Assembly: GCA_017941355.1 (NCBI GenBank) | Contig: JAGAWN010000130.1 | Span: 1 to 38,579 of the forward strand | Source of the DNA: Ruminiclostridium sp. | GTDB lineage: Bacteria > Bacillota > Clostridia > Oscillospirales > Ruminococcaceae | Direction of reading: 5' to 3' | DNA length: 38,579 nt | Part shown: positions 31,989-38,579 of the stretch, one piece after another | Position numbering within the stretch: position 1 is the stretch's first letter | How the letters are laid out: each line of letters opens with the position of its first letter | Made by a program: the position numbers and the translations under genes | The notes under the pieces: generated by a model | The model's input: the letters and a program-made list of their open reading frames with translations, nothing else | What the model was told of the DNA's origin: nothing | Database searches by the model: none

Positions 31989-32741
31989 TCACCGGTTTCT
32001 TTCGCCGTGCGTTGCAGCGTATTTTTTTGGCGAACAACCGAAATTCTTTTTGAATACTCTCGAAAAATACAGCGAATCCGAATAGCCGCAGGTAAACGCT
32101 ATCTCGGATATGTTAAGCTCGTCGCTGCCGTATGAGCAGAGCAGCTTTTCCGCCATCTGCACTCTGAGATTGGTCAGGTAGTTGTGCGGCGTCATTCCCA
32201 TTTCGCTCTTGAACAGCTTCCTCAGATAATCGTAACTGAACGGGATCGAGTGCAGGTACTTGTCCAGTTCATAGTCGCAGTCGGTGAAATTCTGCATTAT
32301 ATCGCTCTTGATCTCATCTACGATGCTGCGAAGCGGCTTTTTGTCGCGGAACGCCACCACATAATTCACGACAAGATTGCCGAACGCGTCCACAATAAGC
32401 TGTTTTCCGTCGATCTCGCTGTTGAAGAAGTAAAACGCGTCCCTGAAAGCGTTCAGTATATGCCCGTCGCTGTCGTCCGACAGTATCAGCGGTTCCCTGA
32501 ACGGGAAAGTCGCGTCTATGATATTCATGTGTATGTTGGTGAAGCCCTCGTTGCTGATGTTCGTGTGCGGGACTTTCGGGGGTATGACCACCAGATCTCC
32601 CGCGCCGTAGGACAGCGTAAGATTCTGGAATTCAAACTGACCGTGTCCCCCGGTACAGTAAACAAGCTCCCAATCATCGTGATAGTGCTGCTTTGTGGTG
32701 AAAGTTATAAGGTGTCTGCCGACATATACGATACTGTTCAT
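31989..32741 (-). CDS. AraC-family transcriptional regulator
   Basis: A 250-residue regulator. The N-terminal half is a cupin-like sensor domain (HYHDDWELVYCTGGHGQFEF, LVVIPPKVPHTN), which in this family binds a sugar. The C-terminal half is a two-helix-turn-helix AraC domain: IPFSYDYLRKLFKSEMGMTPHNYLTNLRVQMAEKLL followed by ISEIAFTCGYSDSLYFSRVFKKNFGCSPKKY, the second being the typical AraC signature. It sits between the pectin methylesterase and an oxidoreductase and would be transcribed from a promoter carrying the TATGNAC-N6-GAYAT element, so it probably autoregulates and activates the ABC operon and kduD. The ligand is likely a uronate or oligogalacturonide (inferred). Confidence 0.93.
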   Translation of the reverse strand: MNSIVYVGRHLITFTTKQHYHDDWELVYCTGGHGQFEFQNLTLSYGAGDLVVIPPKVPHTNISNEGFTNIHMNIIDATFPFREPLILSDDSDGHILNAFRDAFYFFNSEIDGKQLIVDAFGNLVVNYVVAFRDKKPLRSIVDEIKSDIMQNFTDCDYELDKYLHSIPFSYDYLRKLFKSEMGMTPHNYLTNLRVQMAEKLLCSYGSDELNISEIAFTCGYSDSLYFSRVFKKNFGCSPKKYAATHGERNR

Positions 32742-32774
32742 ATTGTTACCTCTTATCCGAAGCAGGCGTGCCGC

Positions 32775-33701
32775 TTAAAGCTGTTTCGTGAAATACGAGA
32801 GCAGTTTTTCTTTTTCGCTCTCGTCAAGGATACGGCTCCACGGCACTCTGCCGGCGGGAATGTCACTGCCGTACTCCGAGAAACGGGCTGTTTTGTCGCG
32901 CTCGGTATCGTTCCATTTATCGAAGCCCTCTTCCGAGATATGTCTGCCGTATGTGCAGTCAATGAAGCTGCACTTTCCGTGATCCCGCCAGGGACGGGCA
33001 AGGTATATCGAGCCGTCCGCAACAGCGTCCTCGCAGGTGAAGCGGCAGCCGCGGAAAACGAAGCCGGTCTCCTGTTCCGCGCCGTGTGCGGGAGCAGCCG
33101 TATATCCGTGACCGCGCACATCATACACGGAGCGTATCTCGCAGTTATCGAAAAGAGCGTCACCGCAGCCGAAAATGAAATCGACGTTCCCGGCTATCAG
33201 GCAGTTCCGGAAGATCTGCCGCATTTTCCCGCCCCTGCGGAGATCGTCTTTCAGAAATCCTATGTACCGTTCGATGAGATCCGGCGGGAGAGGTCCGCAA
33301 AAAACCGTGTCCTGCGTTGACAGGAAGCGGCAGTCCTCGGCGAGAAAATCGTCCGCGCATACGGTAAGCGCAACTTCCTGTCCCTTTGTTTCCGGACAGA
33401 GAGCGTCGTTTTCTACCGTCAGGTTCCGGAATGTCACATGAGGAGCCAGCACTGCTGCCGTATATGTGCGGAAAGTGTTGTATTCCTTGCCGTCGGCGTG
33501 TACCTTGTTGGCGTAATCGTCCCATACAATGCGGGTACTTTCGGCGCTGCCGCCCTCGATCACAATGTCCGGAACGTGTATTTCCGTTTTCACTCGGTAT
33601 TCACCGGCTGACAGCACAAAACGCGTCCCCGGTTCCGCTGTCCGGAGAAGCTCATCAAGGTTCATATCGGGATTTACATTGACTGTTTTCATACAATTCA
33701 C
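32775..33701 (-). CDS. pemA: CE8 pectin methylesterase, apparently cytoplasmic
   Basis: The 308-residue beta-helix esterase removes methyl groups from galacturonan (pectinesterase). Conserved catalytic residues are visible: Gln108 (GQEVAL), Asp131 in STQDTVF, Asp174 in GNVDFIFGCG, and Arg236/Trp238 in YLARPWRDHG. There is no signal peptide, unlike most plant-pathogen pectinesterases, so it would act on methylated oligogalacturonides imported by the ABC system. The start is a GTG at 33701; an ATG at 33692 (MKTVNVNPD) with GGTGA in front is equally possible. It is the first gene of a three-gene operon with araC 33 bp downstream. Confidence 0.95.
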   Translation of the reverse strand: MNCMKTVNVNPDMNLDELLRTAEPGTRFVLSAGEYRVKTEIHVPDIVIEGGSAESTRIVWDDYANKVHADGKEYNTFRTYTAAVLAPHVTFRNLTVENDALCPETKGQEVALTVCADDFLAEDCRFLSTQDTVFCGPLPPDLIERYIGFLKDDLRRGGKMRQIFRNCLIAGNVDFIFGCGDALFDNCEIRSVYDVRGHGYTAAPAHGAEQETGFVFRGCRFTCEDAVADGSIYLARPWRDHGKCSFIDCTYGRHISEEGFDKWNDTERDKTARFSEYGSDIPAGRVPWSRILDESEKEKLLSYFTKQL

Positions 33702-33775
33702 CGTATCGGCGCTCCGGCGTACTTCCGGAAAGGAACACGGGAGCGCAATGTCCGTATTGATGCTATACTATCTAT

Positions 33776-33850
33776 ATTTTAAACCCAAAATACAGATGTG
33801 CGCAAGCACAATATCGAAATATTTATGCACATTCCGGACATTTTTGGAAA
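33776..33850 (-). promoter_or_regulatory. Regulated promoter of the methylesterase-araC operon
   Basis: Minus strand -10 TAAAAT (plus 33776-33781), 18-bp spacer, -35 TTGCGC (plus 33800-33805). On the plus strand TATGCAC (33824-33830), six bases, GACAT (33837-33841) inside 33822-33850, nearly identical to the ABC-operon upstream site at 30332-30359. The inverted repeat TGTGC/GCACA (33797-33810) overlaps the -35. The weak -35 is in keeping with activator dependence. Confidence 0.75.
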
Positions 33851-34011
33851 GCGTCGATATCGGGCGCGCGGCATTGTGAAAACCGGCAAATCGTGAATAT
33901 ATCGCTGTTTATGCGGATCACAGAGATACCGGCAAGGGCTTGACAAATTTATATCAAATCAGACTCTTTCGGCAATGGCGGAGAAAACGTCGTTTTTTGC
34001 GGTATTTTCCA

Positions 34012-34040
34012 TTTACAAATAATACCTTGAATGGTATAAT
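34012..34040 (+). promoter_or_regulatory. sigma-A promoter of the MCP gene
   Basis: TTTACA (34012-34017), 17-bp spacer, perfect TATAAT (34035-34040), about 68 nt before the ATG. No AraC-type element at the 58-bp offset, so apparently independent of that regulon. Confidence 0.85.
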
Positions 34041-34107
34041 AAACTATATATAACTGTTTTTCGGATTCAGACATCGTAAATTACGGTATTTCACGGAGGA
34101 ATTCGCC

Positions 34108-36045
34108 ATGAAACAAGCGCTGAAAAAACTTGGTGTGCAGATCATCGTTATCGTTATCGCCATACTTGCATTTTCTCTTGCGGCTGTAAACATTATATCG
34201 CTTCGGCTGCTCCACGGCTTCACCGACAACATTCTGCTCAGCAGAGCGCACGTCGGTATGGAAGTTCTTGAGGATACGCTGAAAGACGAGATCAAGGATC
34301 TTGAAAACGATTTTTCCATATTCGAGGGCGATTTCGGCTTTGTCAGCGCGGCAGCTCTCGGCGACACGGCGACCGCCGCGGACTCATATAATAAACGCTT
34401 CGGGAGCGACCCGAACAAGTTTATGATCGTCGGCGATGCCTCAAACAACATTCTGTTCAGAAGCGACAACTGCCCCATATCTACTGTGGATCTCGCCGCT
34501 ATCGCCAACGGAAAGACCATTGACGGGATCCTCGAAAGGGACGGTGAACTTGTCGCCATGTACGCCACCTCTTTCAAATACAGCGGTAACTCCTACGGCA
34601 TAATGATAGGCTTCTCAATGGAAGCCACAGACTGGATGCAGACCGTAAAAAGCCTTGTTGACTGCGAAGTCACCATTATCCACGGCAATGTAAGATATAC
34701 GACAACTCTTGACGGCAGCATAATCGGCACAACTATTCCCGCCGATATAGAAAACACCGTCGTTGTCAGCGGTCAGAACCATTCCGGCAAGCAGAACATC
34801 AACGGCAAGGAATACTACGTTTCCTACGAACCGATGTATGACTGGGAAAACCACATTGTAGGCGCATACTTTGCCGGCTCGGAAGCCACCGAAGCGAACG
34901 GCGAGTTCTCCACAGTCTCTTTCGTTGTGATAATCAGTGCGGTAGGCATTGCGATAATAAGCGGAGTCATCTTCTTTATCTATACCCGCAGAAAGATAGT
35001 CGAGCCTATCCGCCATGTTACTGCATTGGCGAATGAGATGCAGGCGGGGCAGCTCGGCTCCACACAGGTAAATTACAGCTTCTCCGACGACGAAATAGGC
35101 GAGTTCGCAAAAGTGCTGAAACAGACGAAGAACGATCTGCACGAGGTCGTAGATGACGCGTCGGTGATACTCAATTCTATGGCGGACGGCGACTTTACCG
35201 ATACTCCGAAAGTGGAGTACCCCGGAGACTTCGACTCTATCAAGCGCAACCTGCTGAAGATCGAGGACGATCTTGGCGATACGCTGAGCAATATGAACAT
35301 ATCCTCCGATGAGGTCCTTAACGGTTCCGAGCAAATGGCGGAGGGCTCGCAGTCCCTCGCGGACGGTACGACAAGGCAGGCTTCCGCCATCGAAGAGATC
35401 TCGGCTACAGTCGCTGAGGTATCGACCCAGATAGCGAATACCGCGCGGAATGCCGCGCAGGCAGGTGAACTTTCCAGACAGACTCAGGATAAGGTCAACC
35501 GCCAGGATGCCGAAATACAGAGTATGGTCGAGGCAATGAACGAGATAAGCGATACCTCAAAGGAGATCGGTAAGATCATCAAGACTATCGACGATATCGC
35601 GTTCCAGACCAACATTCTCGCCCTGAACGCCGCAGTTGAAGCCGCAAGAGCGGGCGACGCGGGCAAGGGATTCGCGGTAGTTGCCGACGAAGTACGCAAT
35701 CTCGCAAGCAAATCCGCAGAAGCGGCAAAAAGCACATCGTCACTGATAACCGCTTCCATTGCGGCAGTCGATAAGGGCAGCAGGATCGCTCTTTCGACCG
35801 CGGATTCAATGAAAGAAGTAAAGGATATGTCCGGACAGACCGCAGTTCTTATCACCGAGATCGCAGAAGCAAGTTCGGAGCAGAACGAGTCCGTTCAACA
35901 GATAACTGCCGGAATAGAGCAGATCTCGCAGGTAATACAGACCAATTCCGCGACTGCGCAGGAGACCGCGGCTTCCTGCGAGGAGCTTTCCGGTCAGTCG
36001 AAGCTTCTCAAGGAGCAGGTCGCAAGGTTCAGGATAAACAAATGA
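34108..36045 (+). CDS. Methyl-accepting chemotaxis protein
   Basis: A 645-residue chemoreceptor. In order: transmembrane helix 1 (about 9-33), an extracellular sensor of about 230 residues with a Cache-like pattern ([44 protein letters not shown]), transmembrane helix 2 (268-293), a HAMP region (293-346), a linker, and the methyl-accepting signalling domain (about 400-645) with the conserved hairpin tip [22 protein letters not shown] (495-516) and [17 protein letters not shown]. It is on the plus strand, monocistronic, with its own good promoter and a strong terminator. GGAGG precedes the ATG by eight bases. What it senses is unknown; the neighbours suggest a pectin- or cellulose-derived ligand. 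No other chemotaxis or flagellar genes are in the window. Confidence 0.96.
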   Translation: MKQALKKLGVQIIVIVIAILAFSLAAVNIISLRLLHGFTDNILLSRAHVGMEVLEDTLKDEIKDLENDFSIFEGDFGFVSAAALGDTATAADSYNKRFGSDPNKFMIVGDASNNILFRSDNCPISTVDLAAIANGKTIDGILERDGELVAMYATSFKYSGNSYGIMIGFSMEATDWMQTVKSLVDCEVTIIHGNVRYTTTLDGSIIGTTIPADIENTVVVSGQNHSGKQNINGKEYYVSYEPMYDWENHIVGAYFAGSEATEANGEFSTVSFVVIISAVGIAIISGVIFFIYTRRKIVEPIRHVTALANEMQAGQLGSTQVNYSFSDDEIGEFAKVLKQTKNDLHEVVDDASVILNSMADGDFTDTPKVEYPGDFDSIKRNLLKIEDDLGDTLSNMNISSDEVLNGSEQMAEGSQSLADGTTRQASAIEEISATVAEVSTQIANTARNAAQAGELSRQTQDKVNRQDAEIQSMVEAMNEISDTSKEIGKIIKTIDDIAFQTNILALNAAVEAARAGDAGKGFAVVADEVRNLASKSAEAAKSTSSLITASIAAVDKGSRIALSTADSMKEVKDMSGQTAVLITEIAEASSEQNESVQQITAGIEQISQVIQTNSATAQETAASCEELSGQSKLLKEQVARFRINK

Positions 36046-36123
36046 CGGCTGCTGAAACGCAGTCGGGATCCGCAGCACAGTGCGAGTCCGTCTGCTGTGC
36101 TTTGTGAACATATTAAATACCGG

Positions 36124-36160
36124 AACCCGCTTACCCGCCGCAAGGGTAAGCGGGTTTTTT
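36124..36160 (+). terminator. Rho-independent terminator of the MCP gene
   Basis: A 13-bp perfect stem (36124-36136 with 36144-36156) on a 7-nt loop followed by a T-run (36155-36160). Very strong. Confidence 0.95.
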
Positions 36161-36228
36161 GCGTTTGACGCAGACTGTTATCCTGCACAAAAATATGCAC
36201 AAAAAATTGTAGTTTTCGGAAAATTTTT

Positions 36229-36242
36229 TGGAAACGTTTACA
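36229..36242 (+). promoter_or_regulatory. cre/LacI-type operator upstream of the GH94 promoter
   Basis: TGGAAACGTTTACA matches 13 of 14 positions of the CcpA cre consensus TGWAANCGNTNWCA and contains the LacI-family core AAACGTTT. It ends 4 bp before the -35 box of the GH94 gene, a position that fits control by a LacI-family protein or CcpA. Confidence 0.65.
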
Positions 36243-36246
36243 TATA

Positions 36247-36275
36247 TTGATATTTTTGGCGAAATAATATATAAT
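36247..36275 (+). promoter_or_regulatory. sigma-A promoter of the GH94 gene
   Basis: TTGATA (36247-36252), 17-bp spacer, perfect TATAAT (36270-36275), about 75 nt before the ATG. Confidence 0.85.
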
Positions 36276-36350
36276 TGTAATATCATGTACAGGAATGTCC
36301 TGTTCGGCAACTTATAAGGACACTCTCAAAGAAAGGACTGGTAAAAACCA

Positions 36351-38579
36351 ATGAAATTCGGTTATTTCGATGATGCCAACAAAGAATATGTCATCACCTC
36401 GCCCAGAACTCCCTACCCGTGGATAAACTATCTCGGAACTCAGGGCTTCTTTTCCCTCATTTCCAACACGGCGGGCGGCTACAGCTTCTATAAGGACGCA
36501 AGACTGCGCAGAATCACCCGTTACCGCTACAACAACGTTCCCGTCGATATGGGCGGACGCTACTTCTATATCAACGACGACGGTCATGTGTGGAATCCCG
36601 GCTGGTCGCCCGTAAAGACGGAGCTTGACAGCTATGAGTGCCGCCACGGCATGGGCTACACCATTATAAAGGGCGCGTCAAAGGGCATTGAGGCAAAGGT
36701 GACATTCTTCGTTCCTCAGAACTTCAACGGTGAAATACAGAAAGTGACCATTACCAACAACACCGGCGCATTCAAGAAGATAAAGCTGTTCAGCTTCCTC
36801 GAATGGTGCCTTTGGGACGCCCAGGACGACTCCACCAACTTCCAGCGTAACTTCAACACCGGCGAAGTCGAGATCGAGGGCAGCACGATCTATCACAAGA
36901 CCGAATATAAAGAAAGACGCGATCACTTTGCGTTCTACTCCGTAAACGCTAAGATCAGCGGTTTCGATACAGACCGCGAGAGTTTCCTCGGACTGTACAA
37001 CGGATTCGGAGAGCCTCAGACAGTTATGCAGGGTTCCCCCAACAATTCCGTTGCGGACGGCTGGTCGCCTATTGCTTCTCACTACATCGACGTAAGTCTC
37101 GAAGCGGGCGAGAGCAAGGATTATGTTTTCGTTCTCGGCTATGTCGAGATGCCTGCAGAGGAGAAGTTCGCGCCGGATCTCACCGACGACGACAAGATCA
37201 TCACCACCGCAAACTCCAAGAAAAACATCATCAACAAGACCAAGGCTCATGCCATGATCGAGCAGTGCGACACCGCCGAGAAAGCCGACAAGCTGTTTGC
37301 AGAACTGAAAGCTTACTGGGATACTCTTCTCTGTCAGTACCATGTTGACTCCCCCGACGAGAAGGTCAACAGAATGGTCAACATCTGGAACCAGTACCAG
37401 TGCATGGTCACATTCAATATGTCACGTTCCGCTTCCTACTTCGAGAGCGGCATCGGCAGAGGAATGGGCTTCCGCGACAGCAACCAGGATCTTCTCGGAT
37501 TCGTGCATCAGATACCCGAGCGTGCAAGAGAGCGTGTGCTTGACCTTGCGGCTACAATGCTTGAGGACGGCGGTGCTTATCACCAGTACCAGCCGCTCAC
37601 CAAGAAAGGCAACCATGAGCTTGGCTCAAACTTCAACGACGATCCGCTGTGGATGATACTCGCAGTGGCTGCATATATCAAGGAAACAGGCGACAAGTCC
37701 ATTCTCGATGAGGTAGTTCCTTACGAGAACGACGACAGCAAGGCTGCTTCCATGCTTGACCACATGAAGCGTGCATTCAACCATGTAGTGCGCAAAGTCG
37801 GACCTCACGGTCTGCCGCTGAGCGGACGTGCGGACTGGAACGACTGCCTGAACCTGTCCTGCTTCTCGGACAAGCCGGGTGAATCTTTCCAGACTTACAA
37901 CAACAAGGAGATGTTCAAGGATCCGCCGTTCTACAGCCAGATCGCGGAATCCGTAATGATCGCGGGTATGTTCTGCTTCATAGGACCCGAGTATGCTGCG
38001 ATGTGCAGACTCATGGGCGACGAGGAAGAAGCTAAGCGTGCGGACGCGGAAGTTGCCAAGATGAAAGAAGCTACCATGAAGTACGGCTTTGACGGCGAAT
38101 GGTTCCTGCGTGCTTACGATCACAACGGCAATAAGGTAGGATCACATGAGTGCGAAGAGGGCAAGATCTTCATCGAACCCCAGGGCTTCTGTGTTCTTGC
38201 GGGTCTCGGCAAGGAGACAGGCGACGACATCAAGACCCTCAACAGCGTTGACAAGTACCTCAACTCCGATCACGGTCTGGTACTCAACAACCCCGCATTC
38301 ACACATTATTATATCCAGTACGGTGAGATCTCCACATATCCGGGCGGGTACAAGGAGAATGCCGGCATCTTCTGCCACAACAACGCGTGGATCATGTGCG
38401 CCGAGGCATTTGTAGGCAGAGGAGACAAGGCATTTGAATACTACTCAAAGATAGCTCCGGCATTCAGAGAGGAACACTCCGATCTGCACAGAACAGAACC
38501 CTACGTTTATGCGCAGATGATCGCGGGCAAGGACGCACCGAGACACGGCGAAGCAAAGAACAGCTGGCTCACCGGTACA
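36351..38579 (+). CDS. cbpA: GH94 cellobiose phosphorylase (3' end cut by window)
   Basis: Cellobiose phosphorylase splits cellobiose with inorganic phosphate into glucose 1-phosphate and glucose in the cytoplasm, saving ATP. The frame is open for 743 codons to the window edge; the family has about 810, so roughly 70 residues are missing. [20 protein letters not shown] at the N terminus, [27 protein letters not shown], and [13 protein letters not shown] are characteristic. The catalytic acid is in DWNDCLN, with the second Asp (residue 498) as likely proton donor. It has its own promoter and a cre-like operator. Other GH94 members (cellodextrin or laminaribiose phosphorylase) are less likely given the N-terminal match. 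Confidence 0.93.
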   Translation, partial: MKFGYFDDANKEYVITSPRTPYPWINYLGTQGFFSLISNTAGGYSFYKDARLRRITRYRYNNVPVDMGGRYFYINDDGHVWNPGWSPVKTELDSYECRHGMGYTIIKGASKGIEAKVTFFVPQNFNGEIQKVTITNNTGAFKKIKLFSFLEWCLWDAQDDSTNFQRNFNTGEVEIEGSTIYHKTEYKERRDHFAFYSVNAKISGFDTDRESFLGLYNGFGEPQTVMQGSPNNSVADGWSPIASHYIDVSLEAGESKDYVFVLGYVEMPAEEKFAPDLTDDDKIITTANSKKNIINKTKAHAMIEQCDTAEKADKLFAELKAYWDTLLCQYHVDSPDEKVNRMVNIWNQYQCMVTFNMSRSASYFESGIGRGMGFRDSNQDLLGFVHQIPERARERVLDLAATMLEDGGAYHQYQPLTKKGNHELGSNFNDDPLWMILAVAAYIKETGDKSILDEVVPYENDDSKAASMLDHMKRAFNHVVRKVGPHGLPLSGRADWNDCLNLSCFSDKPGESFQTYNNKEMFKDPPFYSQIAESVMIAGMFCFIGPEYAAMCRLMGDEEEAKRADAEVAKMKEATMKYGFDGEWFLRAYDHNGNKVGSHECEEGKIFIEPQGFCVLAGLGKETGDDIKTLNSVDKYLNSDHGLVLNNPAFTHYYIQYGEISTYPGGYKENAGIFCHNNAWIMCAEAFVGRGDKAFEYYSKIAPAFREEHSDLHRTEPYVYAQMIAGKDAPRHGEAKNSWLTGT

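Larger units (their letters stand above)
33702..34107. other. 406-bp divergent intergenic region between the methylesterase and MCP genes
   Basis: Holds the minus-strand methylesterase promoter with its AraC-type element (33776-33850) and, 160 bp further, the plus-strand MCP promoter (34012-34040) with a 67-nt leader. I see no gene in it. Confidence 0.8.
36046..36350. other. 305-bp intergenic region between the MCP and GH94 genes
   Basis: Contains a first hairpin (36074-36080 with 36095-36101, 7 bp), the MCP terminator (36124-36160), a cre/LacI-like operator (36229-36242), the GH94 promoter (36247-36275), a 6-bp leader hairpin (36289-36294 with 36298-36303) and a small TGGT-AAAA-ACCA hairpin (36339-36350) between the Shine-Dalgarno AAAGGA and the GH94 ATG. 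Confidence 0.8.

Noticed and set aside
31010..33320. Long plus-strand open frames opposite the oxidoreductase, araC and methylesterase genes
   Set aside because: Products of codon bias on the opposite strand; the minus-strand genes have intact family motifs throughout.
33940..33962. A TTGACA box in the methylesterase-MCP gap
   Set aside because: No acceptable -10 at 16-18 bp; the promoter at 34012-34040 is far better.
36193..36210. A possible further AraC-type element (TATGCAC) upstream of GH94
   Set aside because: Only the first half matches; the second half (GAYAT) is absent and no -10 lies at the 58-bp offset in the right orientation.

Overview
The window looks like a chromosomal piece of a plant-polysaccharide-degrading Clostridia bacterium, most likely a Ruminococcus-like member of the Oscillospirales/Ruminococcaceae. 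The inference rests on the Gram-positive style Shine-Dalgarno sites, sigma-A promoters, MsmX-type ABC importers with a lipoprotein binding protein, and a cellobiose phosphorylase of the type known from cellulolytic ruminococci. There are no rRNA, tRNA, CRISPR or insertion-sequence genes. Nearly everything between 1 and 33,701 is on the minus strand; the last two genes are on the plus strand.

Layout, left to right: (a) a TRAP transporter operon dctP-dctQ-dctM (dctM cut by the window edge). (b) A compact three-gene cassette of a PqqD-like protein, an S26-type peptidase and a nucleotidyltransferase-fold protein. (c) A monocistronic GGDEF protein between two good terminators. (d) A catabolic operon, transcribed kdgA(-VOC fusion), kdgK, sugar-isomerase TIM barrel, kduI, ABC ATPase, uxaB, uxaA, uxaC, with its own promoter at 15276-15303 and terminator at 5891-5928. 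(e) kduD with its own promoter. (f) A long transport and depolymerisation operon beginning at 30176: ECF-like membrane protein, two LplB/MetI-type permeases, a 748-residue solute-binding lipoprotein, two small membrane proteins, an ABC ATPase, two more small membrane proteins, then GH28, GH105, GH4 and an AEC carrier. (g) An operon of pectin methylesterase, an AraC regulator and an iron-sulfur flavoprotein oxidoreductase. (h) On the plus strand, a methyl-accepting chemotaxis protein and a GH94 cellobiose phosphorylase truncated by the right edge.

Together the genes describe intracellular processing of pectic oligosaccharides. The ABC importer brings in (methylated) oligogalacturonides. The methylesterase, GH28, GH4 and GH105, none of which has a signal peptide, would strip them in the cytoplasm. 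Galacturonate then runs through UxaC, UxaB and UxaA to 2-keto-3-deoxygluconate (KDG); unsaturated uronates run through KduI and KduD to the same KDG; KdgK and KdgA finish to pyruvate and glyceraldehyde 3-phosphate. No polysaccharide lyase or secreted pectinase is present, so extracellular attack must be encoded elsewhere.

The strongest new observation is regulatory: the promoters of the ABC operon, of the methylesterase-araC operon and of kduD share an upstream element (TATGNAC-N6-GAYAT on the plus strand) at exactly the same 58-bp offset from the -10 box. This predicts a small regulon of the AraC protein encoded here. The strongest protein-level oddities are four unrecognised small membrane proteins built around the ABC ATPase and the PqqD/S26/nucleotidyltransferase cassette.
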